This document shows, piece by piece, positions 33,834 through 41,668 of a stretch of 64,000 nt of DNA (position 1 is its first letter; each line of letters begins with the position of its first letter). The DNA is from Limisphaerales bacterium (GTDB taxonomy: Bacteria; Verrucomicrobiota; Verrucomicrobiia; Limisphaerales; UBA1100): the NCBI GenBank assembly GCA_014382585.1, contig JACNJL010000037.1:1-64000 (forward strand), in the 5' to 3' direction. The position numbers and the translations under genes are program-made. The notes beneath the pieces are model-generated. The model searched no databases and was not told the DNA's origin. It saw only the letters and a program-made list of their open reading frames with translations.

Positions 33834-34505
33834 ATGAAAAACAACAAGACACACATCACCGTTCTCCTGGACCGCTCCGGATCGATGGAGGAAATCCGCG
33901 AGGAAACCATTGACGGATTCAACTCCTTCCTTGCGCAGCAACAGCAGCAACCCGGCAAGGCCGCGCTGACGCTCGTGCAGTTCGATGACGTCGATCCATT
34001 TGACATCATACACCGGTCCGCGCCCATCGGGAAGGTCCCCAAGTTGAATCGGGAAACCTACGTGCCCCGCTCCGGAACACCACTACTGGACGCCATCGGG
34101 TACGGCATCCGTAGTTTGGAAAAGTCCCTCGCCCGCAAGCCGGAATCTCACCGGCCCGGCAAAGTCATTATGGTCATCATCACTGACGGCCAGGAAAACT
34201 CCAGTCGTCGTTATACCAAACAAAAGGTGGCGCGAATGATTGAGGAAAAGCAGGGAGAAGGCTGGCAATTCGCCTTCCAGAGCTCGGACATGGCATCCAT
34301 CAACGACGCGATGGATTATGGAATCAATCGCCACTCGACACTGTCCTTCGACAAGACTCGCGCAGGAACGGCCATGGCGTGGAACTCCATTTCCTCGGCC
34401 ATCTCCAGCTATCGACAAGGGGGGCGCGAGGAGGTTTCCTTTCGCGATGAGCCTGTGGATTCACCCAGCTCAGCCTCCGACTGGAATTCGCTGCACAAAA
34501 ATTAA
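33834..34505 (+). CDS. von Willebrand factor A (vWA) domain protein
   Basis: 223 residues from MKNNKTHITVLLDRSGSM, preceded by an AAAGGAACAAC ribosome-binding site. The MIDAS metal motif is DRSGS (13-17), with the supporting Thr in PRSGTPLLDAI and Asp in IITDGQENSS. It is a single vWA domain without a signal peptide, so cytoplasmic, and would bind a protein ligand through a divalent metal. The C-terminal tail (REEVSFRDEPVDSPSSASDWNSLHKN) is unstructured and Ser/Asp rich. Last of the rightward sigma-phosphatase-vWA group. Confidence 0.88.
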   Translation: MKNNKTHITVLLDRSGSMEEIREETIDGFNSFLAQQQQQPGKAALTLVQFDDVDPFDIIHRSAPIGKVPKLNRETYVPRSGTPLLDAIGYGIRSLEKSLARKPESHRPGKVIMVIITDGQENSSRRYTKQKVARMIEEKQGEGWQFAFQSSDMASINDAMDYGINRHSTLSFDKTRAGTAMAWNSISSAISSYRQGGREEVSFRDEPVDSPSSASDWNSLHKN

Positions 34506-34529
34506 CCGGATCCAACAGGTCGCGGTGCG

Positions 34530-36119
34530 TCAGTTTCTCTCCGGCGCACTGCGGCCGGTGCGTTTGAATTCTTCGAGCTGGGTTTTGAGTGTCTGGGCGC
34601 GCTCGGTTTCTTTGAGGTACAAATTGGTCGTCTCGCCCGGATCGGTTTTGAGGTTGTACAATTGTCCCGGCGCGCCGGGCGCGTTCTCGGGCAGGGCAAA
34701 CTGTTTCATGCCCCATTCGCCGCTGCGGTGGTAGTTGTTGCCGCCGGAGCCCTGATGATCGAGATACTTCCAATCGCCATGGCGGATGGCCAGCGCAAGG
34801 CTGATGGTTTGGTGCAAGGTGTATTCACGCACCGGCTCGCGGCCACCGAACAGTGCGGGGAGTAGATTAAAACTATCCTCACCGGCATTGTTGGGCAGCT
34901 TGAATTCCGTGATCGCAGCGGCGGTGGCCAGAAGGTCGGTCAGGCAAATGGTTTGATCTGCCGTGTGGCCGGCGGGGATGCGGCCGGGCCAGCGGGCAAT
35001 GAATGGTACGCGATGGCCACCTTCCCATTGATCGCGCTTCACACCGCGCCACGGACGAGCCCCATCGTGTTGGTGATCGCGTCGCATGGCGATGGTGGTG
35101 GGCACCTCGGGGCCGTTGTCGCTGGAGAAAATAACGAGCGTATTCTTGGCGAGACCATGCTGCTCCAGCGTCTTCATCAGTTCGCCGACAATGTGGTCCA
35201 TTTCAAAAATGAAATCGCCATGCGGCCCAGTCTTTGTCTTGCCCTTGAACGCGTCGCCAGGAAAGGACGGTAGATGCACGGCCTGCATGGAGTGAAAGAG
35301 AAAGAACGGTTTGTCGGGGGATTCCTTGGCGTGTTGCGCGAGGAATTCCTGACTCTTCTTAAGGAACACCAGGTCGACCTCTTCCAGATCGAAATCCGGC
35401 GCGATCATTCCAGGGCGGTTGTCGCGTGAGTACGGATGCTTGGGCAGCGGCCCGCGATCCACAATGCGCGTGGGTGGTACGGGAATTTTATCGCCATCAA
35501 TATAGGCGTACAGCCAATCGGTCGTCGGACACGAGGCCGTTCCAAAAAACCGTTCGAAGCCGTGATCCAGCGGCCCGCCTTTGATTGGGCGCGCGTAGTC
35601 CATCCGCTGCACAGCGGCCAATCCGTTCTGGTGGATGGGCTTGCCCTCCTTATCAAAGGCCGTGAGGCCCACGTGCCATTTGCCAAACATGGCCGTGGCG
35701 TAGCCCTGTTGTTTCAACAAACTGGCCAGCGTCATCCGGCCGGGATTGATTAGGCACGGCCCGCCCACGCCGGTAAACACTCCGCGATAATTCAGCCGAA
35801 ACGCCATGCGGCCGGTGAGCACGCTGTAGCGCGTGGGCGTGCAAACTGTCGAGGGACTGTGCGCGTCGGTAAACCGAATGCCCTCCTTCGCCAACCGATC
35901 CAGATGCGGCGTGGGCACCTTGGAGTGCGCGTTATAACAGCCGACATCGCCGTAGCCCAAGTCGTCGGCAAGGATGAACAGGATGTTGGGTTTGTCGGCG
36001 GCGAAACCCAATTCACCACAGAGAACACAGAGGAACACAGAGAGAAAAATTGGAAAGCGGCGTGCTGGGACAGCTTGCCCCACCTCTGTGCGCTCTGTGT
36101 CTCTGTGGTGAAAAATCAC
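34530..36119 (-). CDS. Sulfatase (arylsulfatase A-like), repeat-derived N-terminus
   Basis: Up to 529 residues. Mature part begins DKPNILFILADDLGYGDVGCYN (metal Asp pair). Formylglycine site is the Cys of STVCTPTRYSVLTGR. Further blocks: GKWHVGLTAFDKEGKP, FSSDNGPEVPTTIAMRRDHQHDGARPWRGVKRDQWEGGHRVPFIARWPG, TDLLATAAAITEFKLP. The signal peptide core FLSVFLCVLCG and the residues before it are encoded by an intergenic inverted repeat (36012-36112). The start is uncertain: 36119 (GTG, overlapping the upstream stop by 4 nt) or a GTG near residue 13. It is the last gene in the leftward string. Confidence 0.92.
   Translation of the reverse strand: MIFHHRDTERTEVGQAVPARRFPIFLSVFLCVLCGELGFAADKPNILFILADDLGYGDVGCYNAHSKVPTPHLDRLAKEGIRFTDAHSPSTVCTPTRYSVLTGRMAFRLNYRGVFTGVGGPCLINPGRMTLASLLKQQGYATAMFGKWHVGLTAFDKEGKPIHQNGLAAVQRMDYARPIKGGPLDHGFERFFGTASCPTTDWLYAYIDGDKIPVPPTRIVDRGPLPKHPYSRDNRPGMIAPDFDLEEVDLVFLKKSQEFLAQHAKESPDKPFFLFHSMQAVHLPSFPGDAFKGKTKTGPHGDFIFEMDHIVGELMKTLEQHGLAKNTLVIFSSDNGPEVPTTIAMRRDHQHDGARPWRGVKRDQWEGGHRVPFIARWPGRIPAGHTADQTICLTDLLATAAAITEFKLPNNAGEDSFNLLPALFGGREPVREYTLHQTISLALAIRHGDWKYLDHQGSGGNNYHRSGEWGMKQFALPENAPGAPGQLYNLKTDPGETTNLYLKETERAQTLKTQLEEFKRTGRSAPERN
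36012..36112. repeat. Inverted 'CACAGAG' repeat overlapping a sulfatase start
   Basis: TTCACCACAGAGAACACAGAG starts near 36014, and its partner CACCTCTGTGCGCTCTGTGT...GTGGTGAA ends at 36112, giving approximately complementary arms about 30 nt long with a ~40-nt centre. The same kind of sequence recurs at 48371-48403 and in decayed form at 46036-46070, each time inside the 5' end of a sulfatase gene. Confidence 0.75.
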
Positions 36120-36925
36120 TTCAATATTTTCTCCAACCCATCAAGATTTTCCCGCAAGGCAATCTCTGCATCCGTATCACTGCGATGATCGAGAATGCCA
36201 ATGGGCCCCGTGTAGCCGGACTTGCGGATGGTGGCGATCATCGCCACCTCATGCTTGCCGCGACCAAGCTGGAGAATCTTCGGCTGCGCGCCATCGTTCA
36301 TGCCGTTGAGGTTCAGGCAATGGAGATACGGTTTCATTTGGTGCAGCGACTTTTCCCAGTCGGCAATGTGGCCGTGGCCATGGTGGAGGTTATAAACGAT
36401 GCCCACATGTTTTGCATCGTGATGTTTACGCAAATATTGGCACACCGCCGCGAGATTGGCCGGTTCACCGCTCCAGCCGCCGTGATTGTACAGCCCGAGT
36501 TTGCTGCCCATTTTTTTTGTGCGCGCCACGAGCGGCAAAAGTTGTTTCGCCGCTGCCGCGACTTTTGCCTCCTGCGAACTGCCTTTAGGCGAAGGGAACA
36601 TCGACCAGATTTGCGGTGAGATTTTGTGCTTCTCGAACAGCTGGAACGCTTTTTCGTGAACAGCCCAGAACGCGAAGAATTCCAGACCGTGTTTTTTGTA
36701 CTGCAGAATCTCCTCCTCAAATTCCGGTACATGCTTCGCCCGCCAATCATACGCCACCCGCTTGAGTCCCAGCCGCTGCAACATCGCCGCGCGCTCGGCC
36801 GGCCCGCGCTGCTTGGCGTCGAAGGGGACGATGCACCACGCGACTAGTTTGTCTTTGGCGAAATTGTCCGCCGCATTTCCCCCGACACACAGGCCGGCCA
36901 GTAGAACGAAAAGGATTCTATTCAT
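36116..36925 (-). CDS. Exported sugar phosphate isomerase/epimerase-like TIM barrel
   Basis: 269 residues. Signal peptide MNRILFVLLAGLCVGGNA. AP_endonuc_2/xylose-isomerase-like TIM barrel: LVAWCIVPFDAKQRGPAERAAMLQRLGLKRVAYDWRAKHV, then a metal-binding set that includes LYNHGGWSGEPANLA, HHGHGHI and GILDHRSDTDAEIAL near the end. Exported members are frequent in Planctomycetota and Verrucomicrobiota and lack proven substrates. It overlaps aminopeptidase P and the sulfatase by 4 nt each, so it is translationally coupled to both. Confidence 0.85.
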   Translation of the reverse strand: MNRILFVLLAGLCVGGNAADNFAKDKLVAWCIVPFDAKQRGPAERAAMLQRLGLKRVAYDWRAKHVPEFEEEILQYKKHGLEFFAFWAVHEKAFQLFEKHKISPQIWSMFPSPKGSSQEAKVAAAAKQLLPLVARTKKMGSKLGLYNHGGWSGEPANLAAVCQYLRKHHDAKHVGIVYNLHHGHGHIADWEKSLHQMKPYLHCLNLNGMNDGAQPKILQLGRGKHEVAMIATIRKSGYTGPIGILDHRSDTDAEIALRENLDGLEKILK

Positions 36926-38208
36926 CGGTTCATGATGGCCTCGATTTCGTCTGCTTCGATCGGCACTTTGTCCATCAGGTTCACGGGGCCGTCCTCGGTG
37001 ACGACGATGTCGTCTTCCAAACGCACGCCGAATCCTTCGTCCGGCAGATAAATGCCCGGCTCCACGGTGAGCACGGTGCCCGGTTGAAATGGTACATTTA
37101 GATTTCCCACATCGTGCACATCTAAGCCCAACGGATGGCCGAGGCCGTGCATAAAATATTTGCGGCAGGCCGGGTTTTCCGGGTCCTGTTTCTTCACCTG
37201 TGCCGGCTTAAGCAGGCCGAGCTTGAGCAGTTCCTCATTGGTGTGCGCCTGCGCTTCCTTTTGCCAATCCTTTTGCAACTTGCCGACGGTGGCTCCCGCG
37301 ATGCTCGCCCGCAGCACATTGAGCACGGCGTTGTACACCTTCTTTTGCCGGCGCGTAAATTTGCCGCTCACGGGAATGGTGCGCGTGAGGTCGGCGTTGT
37401 AATTGGCGTAGCTGGAGGCCACGTCCATCAACAGCAGTTGCCCTTTTTTGCAGACCTGATCGTTTTGCAAATAATGCAGCACGCAGTTGTTTTTGCCTGC
37501 GGCGACAATCGGGGTGTAGGCAAACTTGCCGCGGCGCTTGATGAATTCCCGTGCCAGCTCGGCCTCCACTTCATATTCGGCCACGCCCGGCTTCACAAAC
37601 CGCAGCGTGCGGCGAAAGCCTTTGGCCGTGATGTCCACCGCCTCCTTCAGCAGCTCGATCTCCAAATCCGTTTTCACCACGCGCAGTTCATGCAGCAACG
37701 GCGCCAACCGCCGGTAGGTGTGCAGCGGAAAATCTGCCTGACACTGCTTGATGAAGCGCACGTCACGCGTCTCCATCTCCACGTGTGCACGCTTGTACTC
37801 GTTGCTGTTCAGGTACGCGCTCTCCGCCTCGCACATTAGCGACCGGAAAATCACCGGGAACTCCGAAAGCCATTGCACATTCTTGATGCCCGAGATCTTG
37901 CGCGCATCCGGCTTGCTGTGTTTGTAGCCCTCCCAAATCTGCAGATGCTCATTCGGCTCGCGCACAAACAAGATCTCACGCTGCTTCTCATCCGCCGCAT
38001 CCGGAAAGAGCACCAAAATACTTTCCTCCTGCTCAATGCCGCTCAGGAAAAACAGATCGGCATTCGGCTGCATCGGCAACGTGCCATCGGCATTGGTCGG
38101 CAGCACATCATTGGCATTCACCACCGCCAACGCCTTTGGGGCCATCTGCGCCGCCAAGCGTTTGCGGTTCTCAGAAAAAAGTTTCGATTGAATCGGTTTA
38201 TGTCGCAT
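36922..38208 (-). CDS. pepP: Xaa-Pro aminopeptidase (aminopeptidase P, M24B)
   Basis: 428 residues; M24 'pita-bread' metallopeptidase with the N-terminal creatinase-like domain (ADLFFLSGIEQEESILVLFP). The metal ligands are all present: Asp in LLLMDVASSY, Asp in NADLTRTIPVSG, His in FMHGLGHPLGLDVHD, Glu in TVEPGIYLP, Glu in RLEDDIVV. It removes N-terminal residues before proline in the cytoplasm (no signal peptide). An ATG at 38208 (MRHKPIQSKLFSENRKRLA) fits the family start better than the one at 38223. Overlaps the TIM-barrel gene; the UxxU redoxin lies 67 nt upstream. Confidence 0.95.
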   Translation of the reverse strand: MRHKPIQSKLFSENRKRLAAQMAPKALAVVNANDVLPTNADGTLPMQPNADLFFLSGIEQEESILVLFPDAADEKQREILFVREPNEHLQIWEGYKHSKPDARKISGIKNVQWLSEFPVIFRSLMCEAESAYLNSNEYKRAHVEMETRDVRFIKQCQADFPLHTYRRLAPLLHELRVVKTDLEIELLKEAVDITAKGFRRTLRFVKPGVAEYEVEAELAREFIKRRGKFAYTPIVAAGKNNCVLHYLQNDQVCKKGQLLLMDVASSYANYNADLTRTIPVSGKFTRRQKKVYNAVLNVLRASIAGATVGKLQKDWQKEAQAHTNEELLKLGLLKPAQVKKQDPENPACRKYFMHGLGHPLGLDVHDVGNLNVPFQPGTVLTVEPGIYLPDEGFGVRLEDDIVVTEDGPVNLMDKVPIEADEIEAIMNR

Positions 38209-38275
38209 GGGAATTGGAGGCAACAGAGTGCGCGAAAGGGTCCGTCACGGCAATCTTTTCAGCGCGACCGCATTG

Positions 38276-39493
38276 TCAGGGCCGGATTTTTTCCGCGGTG
38301 CGAATCAATTTTTCCAAGGCCAGATCGATGGTTTTTTCGCCGGGGTGCCCCACCCACTTGTGGCGGATCACACCTTGATGATCGATAACGTAAAAGGTCG
38401 GCGTAGCGGGGTGATTCCATTGGCGGACAATCTCCCCTGAATCGGCGAAGGACCGCCAATTGAGTTTTTCCTTCACCATCACGGCCTTCAGCGTTTTGGG
38501 TTCGTGCCGAAACACATCCACGCCGAGCAGCGCGAAGGGTTTGCCTTTCAGTTGGTTCACGAGCGACCGCTCGTGGGGCCAATGGGCCCGTCACGTGAGT
38601 CAGTATTCCATCCAGAAATACAGCAGCACGACTTTCCCGCGATACTCACTTAGCTTGAAGGCGCGGCCATCCTGATCCTTGCCCTTGATGTCTGGCGCCA
38701 CTTTTCCCACGGACAAATGACGGATGCCTCGCAGTTCCATCTGAGCCTGAGCGGCCACCGTGCCGCCGCGCGGGGTTTTCACGTCGGCAAATTTCGTGGC
38801 CTGTTCAAACAGCGTCTCAATCTGCTTGGCCAATCCGTTCCGATGGCGCTGTTTCAATTGCGGAAGATAGTTTTCGCCAAACACCTTGTTGCTGAACTCG
38901 ACCATTCCCGGCCGATCCGCGGCCAGCTGCACTGCACGAAGCCGGTCATTCAGAAAACGCGCCAACGCCAGACACGCCAGCCCTTGTATTTCGGGGTGGG
39001 CATTGTCACGCAGGACGGCGCGCAGGAATTTTTCGAATTCCAACCGGTATCCATACCGCATCCGGTCGATGACCGGGCCCAGCTGATCGCTGTGCAGGTG
39101 ATCACGTAACAGCAGGGTCACCACCTTGCTGGGCGAATTATCCGTGATCCCCACGGGGATGGTGGCATGATTCATTTCCCACGCAATCTGCGACGCCGAG
39201 TCGGTTGAGCCGATGGCTTGAATCGCCTGCCGAATGGCCTTCAGGGCAATCGGATCTTGCGGATGCTTTTCCGCCAAGGCCAAAAACCGCGCCGGGAATT
39301 TCCCCAACCGCTCCACATGCAATCGACGTTGCTCATCGGTTTTCGCCGTACGAATGCCGCCGCTCGCCGGACCGTATTCTTTGAACAACGCGGCGTATTG
39401 CGCGGCCGGCGTGCCCGTGCTGGCTGGGCCACCGTGCGCGGTCATCGTAAGGGCGAGAATGATCCCCCCGATTATTCCAAAAACAAACTTCAT
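38276..39493 (-). CDS. Exported redoxin with two selenocysteines (UxxU), helical-repeat N-terminal domain
   Basis: 405 residues if both in-frame TGA codons (38600-38602 and 38591-38593) are read as Sec. Signal peptide MKFVFGIIGGIILALTMTAHG; a ~200-residue helical domain; then a TlpA/AhpC-TSA domain (VGKVAPDIKGKDQDGRAFKLSEYRGKVVLLYFW). The active site is MEY-U298-L-T-U301-RAHWPHERS, where cysteine relatives have WCGPCRAMYPHERSLV. Similarity continues in frame (LKGKPFALLGVDV, WNHPATPTFYVIDHQGVIRHKWVGH). A hairpin with loop GGTC follows the second TGA. Two nonsense mutations falling exactly on both redox Cys codons is very unlikely. Start at 39493 chosen for the signal peptide; an in-frame start at 39535 also exists. 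Confidence 0.88.
38552..38584 (-). promoter_or_regulatory. Candidate SECIS hairpin with GGUC loop for the UxxU redoxin
   Basis: On the minus strand CACGAGC (38575-38569) pairs perfectly with GCTCGTG (38564-38558) around the tetraloop GGTC (38568-38565). Below it TTGG and CCAA form a further 4-bp lower stem across a small internal loop. The GGUC loop is that of the E. coli fdhF SECIS. The apical loop begins 22 nt after the second TGA and 31 nt after the first, so one element is in range of both (consensus 16-37 nt). Confidence 0.82.
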
Positions 39494-39556
39494 GCGACGG
39501 TCTTCATTATTCCCATGATCGGGGCACTCGAGCAACGGTTTTCAACATCCAACTCG

Positions 39557-39988
39557 TCACCGATCCGGCGTCTCGTAATCATGCCGCTCGCGCGGGTCGT
39601 CGGAGAGGTACTGCACAAACTCCCAGTCGTTGCCGTCCGGGTCCATGAAATAAACGCGCACGCGGTGCGGATGACGGTTTGGCACGGTCGAATCTTCGTA
39701 GCCCGCCGCCTGCATTCGCGCGCGCAACGCCTCCGCGTCGGCCACTTCAAAGGCCAAATGATTTACCCCCGGCTTGCCGGTGTACGGCTCCCAAGGCTCG
39801 GCCGGTTCCACCGTGGATTGGTTGAGTGCCAGATACGTTTCGTCTGTGCCCACATGCACCCACCGCGTGCCATCCGGATCGCGCCCATCATATCGAATGC
39901 CGAACTCCGGAAACGCCGTCTGCACAAACGCCAAGGTCGCGTCGAGGTCGCGCACCAACAGATTCGCGTGTTCCAGCCGGGGATTCAT
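39557..39988 (-). CDS. VOC/glyoxalase-family protein
   Basis: 143 residues from MNPRLEHANLLVRDLDATLAFVQ. Vicinal-oxygen-chelate fold with two beta-alpha-beta-beta-beta halves: HANLLVRDLDATLAF at the start, and GVNHLAFEVADAEALRARM plus YFMDPDGNDWEFVQYL in the second half. Candidate metal ligands are His (VNHLAF) and Glu (DWEFVQ). It may be a glyoxalase, dioxygenase or antibiotic-binding protein; not decided. The start overlaps the HigA stop by 4 nt, which is unusual for a TA pair. Confidence 0.88.
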   Translation of the reverse strand: MNPRLEHANLLVRDLDATLAFVQTAFPEFGIRYDGRDPDGTRWVHVGTDETYLALNQSTVEPAEPWEPYTGKPGVNHLAFEVADAEALRARMQAAGYEDSTVPNRHPHRVRVYFMDPDGNDWEFVQYLSDDPRERHDYETPDR

Positions 39989-40305
39989 GAGGCCGCCACC
40001 AGTGTCTTGTTGCGTTTGCCTTTGCCTGAAAAGGTCACTTGCAATTCCACATCCAATGCCTCCGCCACTTTGCGCAGCATGCTGAGTGAATGCCCTTCGT
40101 ACGCGGGCGATTCCAGCCGACTGATTTGTTGTTGCGACGTGTTCAGGCGTTCGGCCAGTTCCTTTTGAGACAAGCCCGCTTGGCGGCGCAGTTCGGCCAG
40201 TTGCAGCGCCACATCCCACGCCGCACCCGCCTGCTCAAAGCGCTCGGCAAATTTCGCATCCGTCATTTGCCGTTCCAAGTATCGGTCAAAATTTGTTTTC
40301 TTCAT
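39985..40305 (-). CDS. higA: HigA-type antitoxin (XRE HTH)
   Basis: 106 residues from MKKTNFDRYLERQM. Central HTH_XRE domain: LQLAELRRQAGLSQKELAERLNTSQQQISRLE, followed by LSMLRKVAEALDVELQVTF. The Type II antitoxin would bind HigB and the operon's operator. It follows the toxin (toxin-first order as in higBA) with 4-nt overlap (ATGA). The start at 40326 would lie further inside higB, and the shorter form is chosen. Confidence 0.9.
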   Translation of the reverse strand: MKKTNFDRYLERQMTDAKFAERFEQAGAAWDVALQLAELRRQAGLSQKELAERLNTSQQQISRLESPAYEGHSLSMLRKVAEALDVELQVTFSGKGKRNKTLVAAS

Positions 40306-40655
40306 GTCCCATTCCTTTCCTGCCAATCCACCATCCGCAAATGGGCTGTGCGCAACTCGCGTGCCGGAATTTTCCGGCCCTTATTACGCACTCCATGCAC
40401 CGCCACGATCCGCCGCCCTTTCATAAAAAACCAAAACACGCGCGTGTTCAGTTTCCCAACGTGCCGCAGCTCAAACAACCCGTCACTCAACGCCTTGCTT
40501 AAGGGCGGCCGATGGTTTTTCCGATCACGCAGCTTGGCCAAACCGGCCAGAACCGCCGCATGATCTCCGGGATCCGTTCGCGCCAGTTCTTCGAGAAACG
40601 CCTCCACTGGGCTTTTCCCGTCGATTGTCTCGTAAAACTCTACGCTGAAAACCAT
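40302..40655 (-). CDS. higB: HigB-type mRNA interferase toxin (RelE superfamily)
   Basis: 117 residues. VEFYETIDGKSPVEAFLEEL, LAKLRDRKNHRPPLSKALSDGLFELRHVGKLNTRVFWFFMKGRRIVAVHGVRNKGRKIP is the phage-Gp49/HigB-like pattern. Basic residues (R, K, H) in the C-terminal half would cleave ribosome-bound mRNA. Complete and apparently functional. It sits within a metabolic gene string downstream of the dehydrogenase pair (33 nt). Confidence 0.9.
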   Translation of the reverse strand: MVFSVEFYETIDGKSPVEAFLEELARTDPGDHAAVLAGLAKLRDRKNHRPPLSKALSDGLFELRHVGKLNTRVFWFFMKGRRIVAVHGVRNKGRKIPARELRTAHLRMVDWQERNGT

Positions 40656-40687
40656 GTCACAGCAACATCAATTTTGATGTTAACCCA

Positions 40688-41668
40688 TTAACCAAACGTT
40701 TCCAAATATTGCCCGATGAGTTCCTGCAGAGGCGGCGGTTTGGGTAGGCCGAGGGCGGCGGCGCGTGTGCCGTCGACGGCGGTGGGCCAGGTGTCGACGA
40801 TGGCTTGGATGCGCGGATCAAAGGCGTCCTCAATCGGCCCGAGCGTCAGACCGCGTTCAGCAGCCACCTCGGCCAGAACGGTTTCGGCCAGCTCCGGCGT
40901 CACCTGATGCGCGGGTAGACAGTAGCCGCGGTCTTCGCCCAGTTGTTCGGGAGGCATTTCGTGCAGCGCGATGAAGCTCTCCACCACGGTGCGAAATCCG
41001 GTCATCGGATGCGGCTGCTGCCGATGCACCGGCAGCGCGCAGGGTTCGCCCTTGAGCGGTTCGCGAAACATGCCACTCGCCCAGCCGGACGCCGCCGCGT
41101 TGGGGCGACCGGGGCGGATGATCACCGTTGGCAGGCGCACAGCGCGCCCGTCAAGATGTCCTTTGCGCACATGATCATTGAGCAGCAACTCACAGATCGC
41201 CTTGGTCATGCCATAGGTGGTGCGCGGGGTGTGCTTGGTGAGATCGCCCACCGGCGTGGGCATGCCTTCGCCGCCAAAACTCGCCACGCTACTGGCAAAC
41301 ACCACGCGCGGCTGGCCGGCCGCGGCACGGGCCGCCTCAAAAATATGCCGACCGCCATCGAGATTCACCCGCAGCGCATCATCGTAGCGCTCTTCGCATT
41401 CGCCGCTCACCATCGAGGCGAGGTGGAAAATGGAAAAACTCGCCGCGTCCCCGATGGCTTCCTCAATCACCGCGCGCTCGGCCACATCGCCTTCCATCCG
41501 CCGCACCGGCGCGGCGGTCGGGCCGCCGCCAAAATGCGCGTCCAATAGCACCAGTTCCTCGATTGGTTCTGCGCTACCGGAGGCCCCGATCAATTCCCCG
41601 CGCGCCAATAACGCCTCGGCCAATTGCGATCCCAAAAATCCGCCGCCGCCGGTAATGATAATTTTCAT
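40688..41668 (-). CDS. NAD-dependent epimerase/dehydratase, D-erythronate dehydrogenase-like
   Basis: 326 residues, extended SDR. NAD motif ITGGGGFLGSQLAEAL; catalytic Tyr-Lys in TTYGMTKAICELLL; VFASSVASFGG precedes it. The blocks MVSGECEERYDDALRVNLDG and VIIRPGRPNAAASGWASGMFREPLKGEPCALPV are those of the DenD (D-erythronate dehydrogenase) group. Typical DenD neighbours (tetronate kinase, aldolase) are not nearby, so the substrate may be another hydroxy acid. Start overlaps the upstream HIBADH stop by 4 nt. Confidence 0.85.
   Translation of the reverse strand: MKIIITGGGGFLGSQLAEALLARGELIGASGSAEPIEELVLLDAHFGGGPTAAPVRRMEGDVAERAVIEEAIGDAASFSIFHLASMVSGECEERYDDALRVNLDGGRHIFEAARAAAGQPRVVFASSVASFGGEGMPTPVGDLTKHTPRTTYGMTKAICELLLNDHVRKGHLDGRAVRLPTVIIRPGRPNAAASGWASGMFREPLKGEPCALPVHRQQPHPMTGFRTVVESFIALHEMPPEQLGEDRGYCLPAHQVTPELAETVLAEVAAERGLTLGPIEDAFDPRIQAIVDTWPTAVDGTRAAALGLPKPPPLQELIGQYLETFG

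Noticed and set aside
38591-38602. The two TGAs as a split or frame-shifted gene (two separate ORFs)
   Set aside because: Both halves are in the same frame and the 14 codons between them encode the missing active-site segment with family similarity (RAHWPHERSL).
30179-39493. TGA reassigned to an amino acid in the whole genome
   Set aside because: TGA ends several ordinary genes (33695-33697, 1736-1738) and otherwise does not occur inside frames.
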